From: Flavobacterium luteolum | GTDB lineage: Bacteria; Bacteroidota; Bacteroidia; Flavobacteriales; Flavobacteriaceae | Assembly: GCF_027111275.1 (NCBI RefSeq) | Contig: NZ_CP114286.1 | Location: forward strand, 1,798,001 to 1,862,000 | DNA: 64,000 nucleotides | Direction: 5' to 3' | Shown: piece after piece, positions 52,490 through 62,390 of the stretch | Numbering within the stretch: position 1 is the stretch's first letter | Layout: every line of letters begins with the position of its first letter | The notes under the pieces: model-generated | Told to the model about the DNA's origin: nothing | Database searches by the model: none | What the model saw: only the letters and a program-made list of their open reading frames with translations | Translations under genes and position numbers: made by a program

Positions 52490-54533
52490 TATGCAGGTTA
52501 TTATTTGGCTCTATTGGGATTTTTATGGTCAGAATTGTTCCTTCTCCTTTGGCAGATTTTATGGTAACTGTTCCCTTACACTCTGTTGCTCTATATTCAA
52601 TATTATGCAGACCAATTCCGTTTTTAGTCTTATTGGCGTTAAATCCAATTCCGTCATCTTCGATTGTTAAAACCAGATTATTATTTACATTTTTAAACGC
52701 TACTCTAATAATATCAGCTTTCGCATATTTATTACAATTCTGGAGCCCTTCTTGAACTATTCTATACAAATTAATTTTGGCCATATTACTTATTAAATCC
52801 CATTTAATCTCAGGATCAAAAACAGTAATCAATTTCGAACTATACGTATTTATCTGATTTTCAAATAGTTTATTTAAAATCGAAACAAAATTATTAATTA
52901 ATTCCGATTTTTCTCTATTTAAATCATGCGAAATTTCACGAATATCCTGTTCAACATTTTTTAGTTCAGCAAGATATTTTTTTCTTTTAGAAATAGCTTC
53001 AGATTCGTCTAGTTTATCTAAGCTATCAAGGCTTATTCTAATACCAAACATACGTCCTAAAACACCATCGTGCAATTCCTGCGCCACCTTTTTCTTTTCT
53101 TTTAATCTCGTAAGCTCAATTTCGTTTTGTTGCGAAATCATCAAATTGTAAATATCCTCGTTGGCAATCTGTTGCTGCTGTTTAAAAAGAAGTTCACGGT
53201 TTTTGGCCTGTTGCGTTTTATAAACATAAAAAAACAACCCGAGCAATGTACAAATACTAAATACATAAACCAAAGTTTTATTTTTTTCCTGAAGACTGGA
53301 ATTCTGATCTTTAATTTCGTTGGTTTCGTATTCAATACGGGAAAATTTTTCTCCCATTTTGCGCTCCGCTTTAAGCATTTTATCATTCAATTGAATATAT
53401 TCTTTCGAATAAACAGAAGCGTTTTTTGGATCGACAATTGCGATTTGCTGGAGAGCACCTAAGGTATTAGCTAATTTATCTGTACTTCTAGAAAGGTCTA
53501 ATGCCTCTTTTGAAAATTGAATTGCTCGCAAGGTATCTTTTTTAAAAGCATAGTATTCGGACAGATGTATTTTATTTAATACAACTCCTGATTTAAGTCC
53601 CAAACTATCTCTAATCTTTAAGGCATCATAAAACAATTTTGGCATGCTTTCAGATTCTTTTAATTTAAATTTTGAATAAGCCAAATTATCTAAAACAATA
53701 GCATATAAAGTCGTATTTTCTTGATACAAATTTTTTTGCTCAATACTTTTTTGAAAATACAATTTTGCTTTATTATAATTATGCATTCTCAAATAAACAA
53801 ACCCAATATTGTTTAATGACGTTGCCTTCAACTGATAATCTGACGGAATCGATTTGTCAGATAGAATATTCAGTGCTAATTCATGAAAATCAAGAGATTT
53901 ATCAAATTCTTCTTGCTCATTGTAAAGTATCCCCAATAAATTATAACAATCATAAAGCTGATTATTTACATTTGTTTCTTTCTTTAAAATTCGGAGGGCT
54001 TTAAAAACATTAATTTCACTTTCAAAATAATCCCCCTCATTGTACTGAAGGTTTCCTTTGCTTACAAAAGTTTTAGCTAAATTTAATTTATCATTAATCT
54101 TTAGATAGATCTTTTCTGCTTTAAAGTAATTCAAGAAAGCACTGTCAGATATAGATTGACTTTCATAATAATCCCCTAAATAACTGTAGGCTTTTGCCAT
54201 GTGTACAGAGTCTTTCGAGTTTTGTGCCCTCTCTAAAATTAACTTTGTAGTTTGTTTATAAGACTTCCAATCATTCATATTATAATATCGATTGGCTATT
54301 TTAAAAAGATTGACTTTATTTAATGAGTCATCTTTTTGTCTCATAATTATCGCAAATGCTTTTAGATTATATCTTTGCTTATATTTATATGGGAGACTGA
54401 TATCATTAGCTAATGATAAATAAGAAGATAGGCTATCTTTTGATAAATGCACATCTTTATCACTTTCGGTTTTCTTGGTACAACCAAAAAAAACAATGCA
54501 TAAAAAGAATAATATTAGCAGTTTGCTTTTCAA
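52479..54533 (-). CDS. TPR-containing sensor histidine kinase
   Basis: 684 residues. A lipoprotein-like signal (C18 in VFFGC) is followed by about 370 residues of TPR repeats, such as AYSYLGDYYESQSISDSAFL and SLNNIGFVYLRMHNYNKAK. A coiled coil follows, then one membrane helix (TLVYVFSICTLLGLFFYVY, about 423-441). The cytoplasmic part has a HisKA_3 domain with the phospho-accepting His in VAQELHDGVLGRMFG and an ATPase domain (IVQEGLQNCNKYAKA, then DDGIGFN, GIGLHNI). The periplasmic TPR domain probably binds a peptide or protein. It pairs with the overlapping response regulator. Confidence 0.9.
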   Translation of the reverse strand: MKSKLLILFFLCIVFFGCTKKTESDKDVHLSKDSLSSYLSLANDISLPYKYKQRYNLKAFAIIMRQKDDSLNKVNLFKIANRYYNMNDWKSYKQTTKLILERAQNSKDSVHMAKAYSYLGDYYESQSISDSAFLNYFKAEKIYLKINDKLNLAKTFVSKGNLQYNEGDYFESEINVFKALRILKKETNVNNQLYDCYNLLGILYNEQEEFDKSLDFHELALNILSDKSIPSDYQLKATSLNNIGFVYLRMHNYNKAKLYFQKSIEQKNLYQENTTLYAIVLDNLAYSKFKLKESESMPKLFYDALKIRDSLGLKSGVVLNKIHLSEYYAFKKDTLRAIQFSKEALDLSRSTDKLANTLGALQQIAIVDPKNASVYSKEYIQLNDKMLKAERKMGEKFSRIEYETNEIKDQNSSLQEKNKTLVYVFSICTLLGLFFYVYKTQQAKNRELLFKQQQQIANEDIYNLMISQQNEIELTRLKEKKKVAQELHDGVLGRMFGIRISLDSLDKLDESEAISKRKKYLAELKNVEQDIREISHDLNREKSELINNFVSILNKLFENQINTYSSKLITVFDPEIKWDLISNMAKINLYRIVQEGLQNCNKYAKADIIRVAFKNVNNNLVLTIEDDGIGFNANKTKNGIGLHNIEYRATECKGTVTIKSAKGEGTILTIKIPIEPNNNLHNDI

Positions 54534-54579
54534 TAGCTTTTTGGAGTTTCACCAAAAATACTAAAACTATGGACGAAAA

Positions 54580-54609
54580 AAAAGGCTGCCAAAAAATTGA
54601 CAGCCTTTT
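54580..54609 (-). terminator. Terminator between the small secreted gene and the kinase gene
   Basis: AAAAGGCTG (54580-54588) pairs with CAGCCTTTT (54601-54609) around a 12-base loop, 22 bases past the stop of the small gene on the minus strand. It separates it from the kinase operon. Confidence 0.85.
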
Positions 54610-54631
54610 CTTTATATTTTTAATTTTCTTA

Positions 54632-54877
54632 TTAGTCTACTTTTACTGTAGTTCTTGTATATTGACGATCTGCATTAAAGTCGTTTGAAATGTTTTTAGT
54701 TTGAGCAAAGTCATCTCCTTTACGTCTTCCGCTTGTACCATGACCAGTTCCATCTGTATCTGTATCAAAAATATCGATACCTTTTTTTACTGATGAATTA
54801 GAAACTGTTGGGTTTGCAAAAGAAGTTGCAACTATTACTAATGAGAATAATCCGAATGTTAAAGCTGTTTTTTTCAT
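54632..54877 (-). CDS. Small exported protein of unknown function
   Basis: 81 residues with a signal peptide (ATSFANP, cut near residue 22). The mature 60 residues are rich in Asp, Gly, Thr and Lys (DIFDTDTDGTGHGTSGRRKG) and contain no cysteine, so it is probably disordered or calcium-binding. It sits between the histidine kinase gene and a LytTR regulator and ends in its own terminator. Start, signal and codon use look genuine. No family is recognised. Confidence 0.7.
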   Translation of the reverse strand: MKKTALTFGLFSLVIVATSFANPTVSNSSVKKGIDIFDTDTDGTGHGTSGRRKGDDFAQTKNISNDFNADRQYTRTTVKVD

Positions 54878-55053
54878 GACCTGAGGTTTTATATGTTTTG
54901 TATTATTTTTTGGAGATGATTCGCTGTCTGCTGCGAATCAGATTGTAAAACTAATACCGGGGTCAAAAAAAATTTATACGAAAAATTGGGTTTATGGTAA
55001 ATCATACCCAATTGATAGTCAATGGATAGCAAATCCGTGTAAACATCTAGTTT

Positions 55054-55872
55054 TTAGACTTCTAGATAATTTCCTGCTGCAAAATCGGCAATAATCTGCT
55101 CTACATTTGCTCTGTAGGTTTTAGAAAAAGGAATCTTTTTTGTGGAGTTTTTTATGTAACAGATTGAGTTTCCGCTATGAATCCTCGAAATATAGTTTCG
55201 ATTTATCACATAACTGTTATGAATGCGGATAAAAGGATACGTCAAAACACTTTCAAAATGCTTTAACGTTTTAAAGGCCGTAATCATTTCACCACTATTC
55301 AAATAAATATCGGTAGAGTTATTGTCGGCTTGAAAGTAACAGATATCTTCAGCATTTAAATACCGGTAATCTCCATACGATTTTATACAAATGGTCAATG
55401 GTCTTTCGATATTTTGAGGAATCGTTACGTTATTTACATTATCAATTACAATAGAAGTCGGCTCTTCTAGAAATTGCGGTGTTTTGCTATCTAAATTGGC
55501 TTTTTTAAGCCTTAAAACCGATTTTAGAAGCTCAATATGCGCAATAGGCTTTAAAAGATAATCAAAGACACCATATTGAATTGCATCAAAAGATTTTTCT
55601 TTTGTATTTGTAGTAATTATAATTTTGGGAATTTCCTGAAAGAAACGGTGCAATTCGCTTATAAAAGCCAAAGACAAATGACTTGACAGATTTTTGGGTT
55701 CGATTTCGAGAAAAACCAAAGCTGGTTTATGTTCTAAAACCAAGTCTAAACCTTCTTGAAAATTTGAAGCCGAAGCCATAAAAGATAATTCTGAAAAACC
55801 TGAAGCGGTTGTTTGGGTTTTCAAAATACTCTCAGCGTCATCATCAATTATAATATACGAATACTTTTTCAA
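55054..55872 (-). CDS. LytTR response regulator with Glu at the phosphoacceptor site
   Basis: 272 residues. Receiver domain (1-125) with the acidic pocket IIIDDDAES, Thr in IITTNT and Lys in YLLKPI. The expected phosphoacceptor Asp is Glu (VFLEIEP instead of FLDIxMP), which often mimics the phosphorylated state. The C-terminal LytTR DNA-binding domain (about 165-265) shows IRIHNSYVINRNYI and KKIPFSKTYR. No kinase overlaps it. The gap of 270 bases upstream to glyS contains only AT-rich DNA and the glyS hairpin. Confidence 0.88.
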   Translation of the reverse strand: MKKYSYIIIDDDAESILKTQTTASGFSELSFMASASNFQEGLDLVLEHKPALVFLEIEPKNLSSHLSLAFISELHRFFQEIPKIIITTNTKEKSFDAIQYGVFDYLLKPIAHIELLKSVLRLKKANLDSKTPQFLEEPTSIVIDNVNNVTIPQNIERPLTICIKSYGDYRYLNAEDICYFQADNNSTDIYLNSGEMITAFKTLKHFESVLTYPFIRIHNSYVINRNYISRIHSGNSICYIKNSTKKIPFSKTYRANVEQIIADFAAGNYLEV

Positions 55873-56089
55873 TTTTGGGTTTTGTTGGTGTTCTCACGGC
55901 GCAATCATACTCAAAAAAAAGCTTTTAATTGCAATGTGGAGAAAAAAAATTGGTTTTTGCGCTAATACAAATTTAAAATTACGCATTTAAGCCTTTTAAA
56001 CATTTCATTGTTAACACATTAAGTCAAAATGTTGATACATAAGGATGAAATGCAAAAAAAACCGATAAAATACCTGTTTTTTAAAATCA

Positions 56090-56121
56090 AAAATCCCAAA
56101 CTCCTTTATGGAATTTGGGAC
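56090..56121 (-). terminator. glyS terminator
   Basis: TCCCAAA (56094-56100) with CTCC pairs with GGA and TTTGGGA (56114-56120). On the minus strand it is followed by TTTTTGATTTT, 20 bases past the glyS stop. Confidence 0.85.
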
Positions 56122-56142
56122 TTCTATAATAAACTGTAAAGA

Positions 56143-57684
56143 TTACATTCTCATTAACCAGTTTTTCATCGAAACTTCGTTTTCGATAATTCCTCTTAAT
56201 TCAGTAATTTTTACTCGATCTTGTTTCATTGTATCTCTATGACGAATTGTTACTGTTTCGTCTTCAAGTGTCTGGTGATCTACTGTAATACAGAAAGGCG
56301 TTCCTAAAGCATCTTGTCTTCTGTAACGACGTCCTACAGCATCTTTTTCATCATAAGCCACATTAAAATCCCATTTCAAATCTTCGATGATTTTTCTTGA
56401 AACTTCTGGCAAACCATCTTTTTTAACTAATGGTAATACTGCCGCTTTAGTTGGCGCTAAAACTGCCGGTAATTTTAAAACTGTTCTAGTAGAACCGTCT
56501 TCTAATGTTTCTTCTTTTAACGAAGTAGCAAAAACTGCCAAGAACATACGATCTAAACCTACAGAAGTTTCTACTACATAAGGAACATAGTTTTCGTTTA
56601 ATTCAGGATCAAAATATTGCAATTTTCTTCCAGAATATTCTTCGTGCGCTTTTAAGTCGAAATCTGTACGAGAGTGAATTCCTTCCAATTCTTTAAATCC
56701 GAATGGGAAATTAAATTCGATATCAGCTGCTGCGTTTGCGTAGTGCGCTAATTTCTCATGATCATGAAAACGGTAATTTTCTTTTCCTAATCCTAAAGAT
56801 AAATGCCATTTCAAACGAGTTTCTTTCCAGTACTCGTATGATTTCATTTCTTCTCCTGGACGTACAAAAAATTGCATTTCCATTTGTTCGAATTCACGCA
56901 TACGGAAAATAAATTGTCTTGCAACAATCTCGTTTCTGAAAGCTTTACCTGTCTGAGCAATTCCAAAAGGAACTTTCATACGGCCTGATTTCTGAACGTT
57001 TAAAAAGTTCACAAAAATACCTTGAGCCGTTTCTGGACGCAAATATAAATCCATTGCATTCTCTGCAGATGCACCTAATTTTGTTCCGAACATTAAGTTA
57101 AATTGCTTAACCTCTGTCCAGTTTTTAGAACCAGTTTCAGGATCAGCAATTTCAAGCTCTTCAATCAATGCTTTTACATCGGCCAAATCACCTGCTCCCA
57201 AAGAACGACCTAAACGCTCTCTGATTTCTTTTTCTTTAGCTAAATATTCAATTACACGAGCATTTGTAGTTACAAATTCTTGTTCGTTGAATGCATCACC
57301 AAAACGAGCTTTTGCTTTGTCAATTTCTTTTTGTGCTTTTTGGTGAATTTTTTCAGCATGATCTTCAACCAAAACATCAGCTCTATATCTCTTTTTAGAA
57401 TCTTTATTATCAATTAATGGATCATTGAAAGCGTCAACGTGACCAGAAGCTTTCCAAGTTGTTGGATGCATCAATATTGCAGCATCAAGGCCGACAATAT
57501 TTTCATTCATCTGAACCATTGATTTCCACCAATATTCACGGATATTCTTTTTTAATTCAACACCGTTTTGTGCGTAATCGTATACAGCACTTAAACCATC
57601 GTAAACTTCGCTTGACGGAAAAATAAATCCGTACTCTTTTGCGTGCGAAACCACATTCTTAAATATATCTTCTTGTTTTGCCAT
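56143..57684 (-). CDS. glyS: Glycine-tRNA ligase, alpha2 (class II) type
   Basis: 513 residues, the homodimeric archaeal/eukaryotic-like form. Motif 1 lies in the N-terminal FPSSEVYDG region. Motif 2 reads FRNEIVARQFIFRMREFEQME (near residue 250, quoted in part: RNEIVARQFIFRMREF). Motif 3 is ETSVGLDRMFLA near residue 375. A C-terminal anticodon-binding domain follows with PTKAAVLPLVKK. It charges tRNA-Gly. It is monocistronic, with a TAnnTTTG promoter and a terminator. Confidence 0.96.
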   Translation of the reverse strand: MAKQEDIFKNVVSHAKEYGFIFPSSEVYDGLSAVYDYAQNGVELKKNIREYWWKSMVQMNENIVGLDAAILMHPTTWKASGHVDAFNDPLIDNKDSKKRYRADVLVEDHAEKIHQKAQKEIDKAKARFGDAFNEQEFVTTNARVIEYLAKEKEIRERLGRSLGAGDLADVKALIEELEIADPETGSKNWTEVKQFNLMFGTKLGASAENAMDLYLRPETAQGIFVNFLNVQKSGRMKVPFGIAQTGKAFRNEIVARQFIFRMREFEQMEMQFFVRPGEEMKSYEYWKETRLKWHLSLGLGKENYRFHDHEKLAHYANAAADIEFNFPFGFKELEGIHSRTDFDLKAHEEYSGRKLQYFDPELNENYVPYVVETSVGLDRMFLAVFATSLKEETLEDGSTRTVLKLPAVLAPTKAAVLPLVKKDGLPEVSRKIIEDLKWDFNVAYDEKDAVGRRYRRQDALGTPFCITVDHQTLEDETVTIRHRDTMKQDRVKITELRGIIENEVSMKNWLMRM

Positions 57685-57691
57685 AGTGATG

Positions 57692-57699
57692 CAAAAATA
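57692..57699 (-). promoter_or_regulatory. -7 box TATTTTTG of glyS
   Basis: Exact TAnnTTTG match on the minus strand, only 7 bases before the ATG, giving a nearly leaderless transcript. Confidence 0.5.
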
Positions 57700-57754
57700 T
57701 AAAAACTAGCTGTATAAAAAAGAAAAATTATAAAGATTGAAGCTTTGATTTTGT

Positions 57755-57762
57755 TACTTTTG
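57755..57762 (+). promoter_or_regulatory. -7 box TACTTTTG of comF
   Basis: Exact TAnnTTTG match 20 bases before the GTG start at 57783. Confidence 0.55.
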
Positions 57763-57782
57763 TAAATAAAATCTCTCTTTTT

Positions 57783-58463
57783 GTGATTAATTACCTAATA
57801 AATCTCTTTTTCCCTAAAGTCTGTAGCGGATGCCGCTCACTTTTGCTTCAGAATGAAACAGTATTCTGTACCAGCTGTCGTCATGAAATGCCTCTAACCC
57901 AATATCATTTAGATCTAAAAAATGAGGCTGCAAAAAAGTTTTATGGCAAGATCGATATTCAATTTGCCTCTGCATTTTTATACTTTAATAAAAAGGGAAT
58001 GGTACAGGAACTCATTCATAATTTAAAATACAAAGGTCACCAGGAAATAGGAACTGTTTTAGGAAATTGGTATGCCGAAGATTTAAAAGAACTTCAACTC
58101 GAAATTCCTTTTGATGTCGTGATTCCAGTTCCACTTCATAAAAGAAAATTTAAGGAACGTGGTTACAATCAAGTTACTACTTTTGGGAAAGCAATTGCCC
58201 ATGGTTTTGAAGTTCCTTTTAATGAAAAACTATTGTTTCGTAAAGTATATTCTAAAACCCAATCTAAAAAAAGCCTTTTAGGAAGGTCCGAAAATATAGA
58301 AAACATTTTTGATGTCGAATTCAATGAATCCGATCATCACAAACATTTTTTAATTGTAGACGATGTTTTCACAACAGGCGCAACAATTGAAGCCTGTTCT
58401 CGGGCGTTATTAAAAATTCCAGGCGCTAAAATTAGTATGATTTGTATGGCGATGGCGCATTAA
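57783..58463 (+). CDS. comF: ComF family phosphoribosyltransferase-like protein
   Basis: 226 residues starting at GTG; no ATG is available before the zinc ribbon. Two CxxC pairs (C14/C17 and C29/C32) form the N-terminal ribbon. The phosphoribosyltransferase fold follows with PVPLHKRKFKERGYNQ and the PRPP-binding LIVDDVFTTGAT. ComF/GntX proteins support DNA uptake in competent bacteria, probably acting on single-stranded DNA. It is convergent with the metalloprotease gene 19 bases away. Confidence 0.9.
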   Translation: MINYLINLFFPKVCSGCRSLLLQNETVFCTSCRHEMPLTQYHLDLKNEAAKKFYGKIDIQFASAFLYFNKKGMVQELIHNLKYKGHQEIGTVLGNWYAEDLKELQLEIPFDVVIPVPLHKRKFKERGYNQVTTFGKAIAHGFEVPFNEKLLFRKVYSKTQSKKSLLGRSENIENIFDVEFNESDHHKHFLIVDDVFTTGATIEACSRALLKIPGAKISMICMAMAH

Positions 58464-58482
58464 GGTTTTAAGCTTTCAAGAA

Positions 58483-61152
58483 TTAATTAATCAGTATTTT
58501 TTTTATTTCTTTTCTGTTGCCATCAGTAACTGTTACAAAATATAGACCTGAAGGAACACCTGGCAATTGAATATCTTGAATAAAATATCCTGATCCTTGA
58601 AAAGTTCTATCGTAAACATATTTTCCATTAATATCATTAACGTAAACTTTAATCTCACTTACCGAATCTCGATCAAATTGCACTGTAAAAGTTCCTTTGT
58701 TTGGATTTGGATACGCAACAAAACTAACATTCTCAAAATCATCATTTCCTAATGTATAGGTTTTAGAACAAATATTTACTGACGCAGAATTTATTGTTCC
58801 CAAAGCTCCTACAGCATCATCAAGAACTCTAAAAGTCCAATTTCCTTGTGGATTTTCTCCATTAAAAGCGCTTAAAACAGTCGAAGGAATTACAATCTGG
58901 CTAGAAGTTGTATTACAGTTTAAAGCAGTTCCGCTATCATCAAATTGCAAAGCTAAGGTTGAATTTGTATTTCCACAGTTTTTATTAAATAAAGTTACAA
59001 TTGTTCCGCTAGGGCTAATAATCTGCATGGTAAGATCCGAAAATTTCTCATGTTTTACATTTACGGAAACATTTACATCTGAAATAGATCCTGTTGAAGA
59101 AGGCACAGAAACTGTTCTATTTACATACACATTGTCACCGGTTGAATATCCTCCACCAAAATTATAAGAAGAACAATCTGTTGAAACCGTATATCCTACA
59201 GCAAATGGTTTACTATTTACAGCATAATAAATATTGCCAACTGGCTCTATCAAAAGTCTGCAATTTGTAGAAGCCTCAATTTCTGGAACCAATATCGTTT
59301 CTGAGCCATCATTTGGAGTATTAGAAGCCAAGACAACTGGAAATGTTAATCCGCCATCTACAGATAATTTAATATTTACACTTGATGATCCCACAAGTGT
59401 ATTGGTGTTATTTACGCTCCAAGTAATAGTTTGCGCCGATCCTTTTGCCCAACCAAGATTATCGTCTGCTTGTGAAGTCACGGCAAATGGCCCAGCGGCA
59501 GCACTTACCGTTACGACCATCGCTGATGTATTGGTTTGCCCCTTTCCTTCTGCAGCATTGTCTCTTCCTGTAAGGGTAAAATTCATTGTTTTGGCAATAG
59601 AAGAAACAGATTCCCAACTTGTGGTCAACTGATTATTTAATACAGAACTTAAAGCAGGCATGTATCGAACAGGTGAAGTTGTTGGCGAAAAAGACCTAAA
59701 CATTGGTCCGTCTGGTTTTGTAGCATCTGCCAAACTCTTATTGCCAAAAGTTGTTATAGCACTATCGTATTGCTCCCAAGTGTATGTTATGGAATTTCCC
59801 TCTGGATCAGAACCTGTTCCGGTTAAAATAAATGGTGTGCTAATTGGAATCGTATAATCTGAACCTGCATTTATGACTGGCGGATTATTATCAACTATAG
59901 ATGTAGAAACCGGACAAGTTTTTCCTGCTAAATTACTTTGTATCTGACTAATACTTGCATAAGAAAAATAATCGTCTGAGTGACTCTGAACATCATAAGC
60001 TGTTACTCCCGCATACCCCATAATAGTTGAACCGCTTCCTGGTTCGTAACAGGTTCCATAACCTTCATTTGCATGCGAAAAAGTATGCGTACCTCCAAGC
60101 TGATGCCCCATTTCATGAGCAACGAAATCAATATCAAAATTATCGCCTTGGGGCCTTCCATCTGCTGGAGATGTAAATGCACTGCCTTTTCCAAGAGGTT
60201 GGCTAGAAGTAGGGCTCACGCAGACACAACCAATACAGCTTGCATTTCCTCCTCCGCCTGAAGCGCCAAATAAATGGCCAATATCATAATTGCCTTCACC
60301 AATTACAGTTGTTAATGTTGTCTGCACTTCTTTTGGCCACGCAGGATTGTCATTGTTAGCACCTGCTGATGCAATAGAATAAGGATCTGTAGAAGCGTCT
60401 GTATAAATTATAGCATCATTATTTGCAATTAAAATCAACTGTACTGCAAGATCTCGATTAAAAATACCATTTACTCGAGTCAAAGTAGCATTCATTCCAG
60501 CTAAAGCTTTCGCCTTTGTTCCACCAAAATAAGTAGTGTATTCTCCTGTACAGGAAAGCGCCAATCGAAGTGTTTTAAATTGTTTAGAGTTTGAAGCTGT
60601 TTTTGCAGTAGTAGAAGGTTTATTGTCAGAAAACGAATTTGGTGTTTTACAATCCAAAAGCATTTTTGACGCTACGTTGTCTGTCGATTTATACAAGACA
60701 TATTCCGATTTATTATCTTGATTTTGTTCAATATATTCCGTTGGTTTTGATGGTCTAAAAACCATCGTCTGGATTCCGATTGGAGCTATGCTAAAATGTA
60801 TTTTAGCATTTTTATCATCTATTCCTCGACCTACATAAGACCTAATTTCGGGATATTTTGCCTGTAATTCTGGATCAAAATTAGAGGATTCCCAAACAGA
60901 AAAACGTTCCAAAATTCCATCAGCATTTGGAATCGTAATTTCTGATGTTGTATTTTTCGCTGTTTTATTTGATGCCGAAGCTAGTTTAGCACTAAGAAGA
61001 TTTGCATTTAATTTATAATATAATTTAGCAGAACTTACACCATCAGCTTTTCGCAAAAGCGATGAAGAAGTTACCTTCTGCCATAGAACATCTTGTGCAT
61101 TGATATTTGCAGAACAAAAAATTAAAAATATATAAAGTAGTTGTTTTTTCAT
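58483..61152 (-). CDS. Secreted reprolysin-type metalloprotease with T9SS sorting domain
   Basis: 889 residues from the ATG at 61152 (MKKQLLYIF); the frame to 61173 adds seven residues before the signal. Domains in order: signal peptide ending near SANINAQ, propeptide to about residue 190, and M12B-like metzincin domain with the zinc site HEMGHQLGGTHTF and a later Met-turn region (GSGSTIMGYAG). Ig-like domains follow, then a P-domain-like jelly roll near 670-790 (NFGGGYSTGDN). A type A T9SS sorting domain closes the chain (FVAYPNPNKGTFTVQF to the end KEIKKILIN). It is probably an extracellular protease. Confidence 0.92.
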   Translation of the reverse strand: MKKQLLYIFLIFCSANINAQDVLWQKVTSSSLLRKADGVSSAKLYYKLNANLLSAKLASASNKTAKNTTSEITIPNADGILERFSVWESSNFDPELQAKYPEIRSYVGRGIDDKNAKIHFSIAPIGIQTMVFRPSKPTEYIEQNQDNKSEYVLYKSTDNVASKMLLDCKTPNSFSDNKPSTTAKTASNSKQFKTLRLALSCTGEYTTYFGGTKAKALAGMNATLTRVNGIFNRDLAVQLILIANNDAIIYTDASTDPYSIASAGANNDNPAWPKEVQTTLTTVIGEGNYDIGHLFGASGGGGNASCIGCVCVSPTSSQPLGKGSAFTSPADGRPQGDNFDIDFVAHEMGHQLGGTHTFSHANEGYGTCYEPGSGSTIMGYAGVTAYDVQSHSDDYFSYASISQIQSNLAGKTCPVSTSIVDNNPPVINAGSDYTIPISTPFILTGTGSDPEGNSITYTWEQYDSAITTFGNKSLADATKPDGPMFRSFSPTTSPVRYMPALSSVLNNQLTTSWESVSSIAKTMNFTLTGRDNAAEGKGQTNTSAMVVTVSAAAGPFAVTSQADDNLGWAKGSAQTITWSVNNTNTLVGSSSVNIKLSVDGGLTFPVVLASNTPNDGSETILVPEIEASTNCRLLIEPVGNIYYAVNSKPFAVGYTVSTDCSSYNFGGGYSTGDNVYVNRTVSVPSSTGSISDVNVSVNVKHEKFSDLTMQIISPSGTIVTLFNKNCGNTNSTLALQFDDSGTALNCNTTSSQIVIPSTVLSAFNGENPQGNWTFRVLDDAVGALGTINSASVNICSKTYTLGNDDFENVSFVAYPNPNKGTFTVQFDRDSVSEIKVYVNDINGKYVYDRTFQGSGYFIQDIQLPGVPSGLYFVTVTDGNRKEIKKILIN

Positions 61153-61315
61153 ACTCTTAAGATATAGTATCAAAATTACTTCAATTAATTTGAAATCATA
61201 TTATCTATACGACAATTATTGCTTTTTAATCGACGAGTCGTCTTATTTTTACAAAAAGATAGGTTACGCATTAAAATTCGATTTAGCATAGCATTAAATT
61301 TAAAAGAGAATAGTA

Positions 61316-61323
61316 TAAATTTG
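61316..61323 (+). promoter_or_regulatory. -7 box TAAATTTG of ribF
   Basis: Exact TAnnTTTG match followed by C, 21 bases before the TTG start at 61345. It supports that start. Confidence 0.55.
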
Positions 61324-61344
61324 CAGCATCTTAAATAATTTGTT

Positions 61345-62292
61345 TTGAAGCTCTTTCATTCTATAAACGATTTTCAGTCAACCAAGAAAACAATTTTAAC
61401 TCTTGGTACCTTTGACGGTGTGCATATTGGTCATAAAAAAATTCTCGAACGAATTACGCAGCAAACTGAAAATGGAAGATATGAAAGTCTTGTTCTAACT
61501 TTTTTTCCGCATCCAAGGATGGTTCTTCAGGAAAAATCGGAGATAAGATTGTTAAACACTATTGAAGAAAAAATAAAGCTTTTGGAAGCAACTGGTATAG
61601 AAAACCTAGTTGTCCACCCTTTTAACGAAAGTTTTTCAAGACTAACTGCCGAAGAATTCGTTCGAACGATTTTAGTGGAAAAATTCCAGATTCAAAAAAT
61701 CATTATTGGCCATGATCATCGTTTTGGCCGAAATAGAACTGCAAATATTGATGATCTCATTGCTTTTGGACTAGAATATGGATTTGAAGTTGAGCAAATT
61801 TCGGCCGAAGAAATTCAAGATGTTTCGGTTAGTTCGACCAAAATCAGAAAAGCTCTAAATGAAGGCAACATGGCTTTGGCCAACGAATATTTAGGCTATA
61901 GCTATTTTCTAAATGGAACGATTGTAAAAGGAAAACAACTTGGAAGAACTATTGGTTTCCCTACAGCAAATATTCAGATTGACGAAGATTACAAACTGAT
62001 TCCAAAAATTGGTGTTTATGTTGTGAAAGCCATTGTAAACGGTGAAACTGTTTTTGGAATGATGAATATTGGTTTCAATCCTACTGTTAATGGCGAAAAA
62101 CAAACTATAGAAGTTCACTTGTTTAATTTTGACAAAGATATTTACGATCAAAAAATTGAAGTTTTTTTATTGCATTATATTCGCGAAGAACAAAAATTTG
62201 GTTCGATAGATGCCTTAAAAGCACAGCTTAATCAAGATCAAACCGATTCTTTGGCTTTTATAAACTCTACATTAAAAAACCAGACTGCATAG
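61345..62292 (+). CDS. ribF: Bifunctional riboflavin kinase/FAD synthetase
   Basis: 315 residues. Converts riboflavin to FMN and FAD. The N-terminal adenylyltransferase shows LGTFDGVHIGHKK and, later, GHDHRFGRNR and SSTKIRKAL. The C-terminal kinase shows KGKQLGRTIGFPTANI and GVYVV. I accept the TTG start (MKLFHSINDF): the first ATG would remove the nucleotide-binding loop and the promoter fits. No FMN riboswitch is seen upstream, so expression seems constitutive. Confidence 0.95.
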   Translation: MKLFHSINDFQSTKKTILTLGTFDGVHIGHKKILERITQQTENGRYESLVLTFFPHPRMVLQEKSEIRLLNTIEEKIKLLEATGIENLVVHPFNESFSRLTAEEFVRTILVEKFQIQKIIIGHDHRFGRNRTANIDDLIAFGLEYGFEVEQISAEEIQDVSVSSTKIRKALNEGNMALANEYLGYSYFLNGTIVKGKQLGRTIGFPTANIQIDEDYKLIPKIGVYVVKAIVNGETVFGMMNIGFNPTVNGEKQTIEVHLFNFDKDIYDQKIEVFLLHYIREEQKFGSIDALKAQLNQDQTDSLAFINSTLKNQTA

Positions 62293-62390
62293 TTTTTATT
62301 GTTTTTAAATCATCGTAGTTATTTTTTTAGTAAATTTGATAGAACACTGTTTTTCAAATATTTACTATTAACTTCTAAAAAATAACCACT

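Noticed and set aside
52459..54004. Plus-strand frames within the kinase gene (52459-52755, 53127-53462, 53765-54004)
   Set aside because: They lie antisense to conserved kinase and TPR regions and have no independent features.
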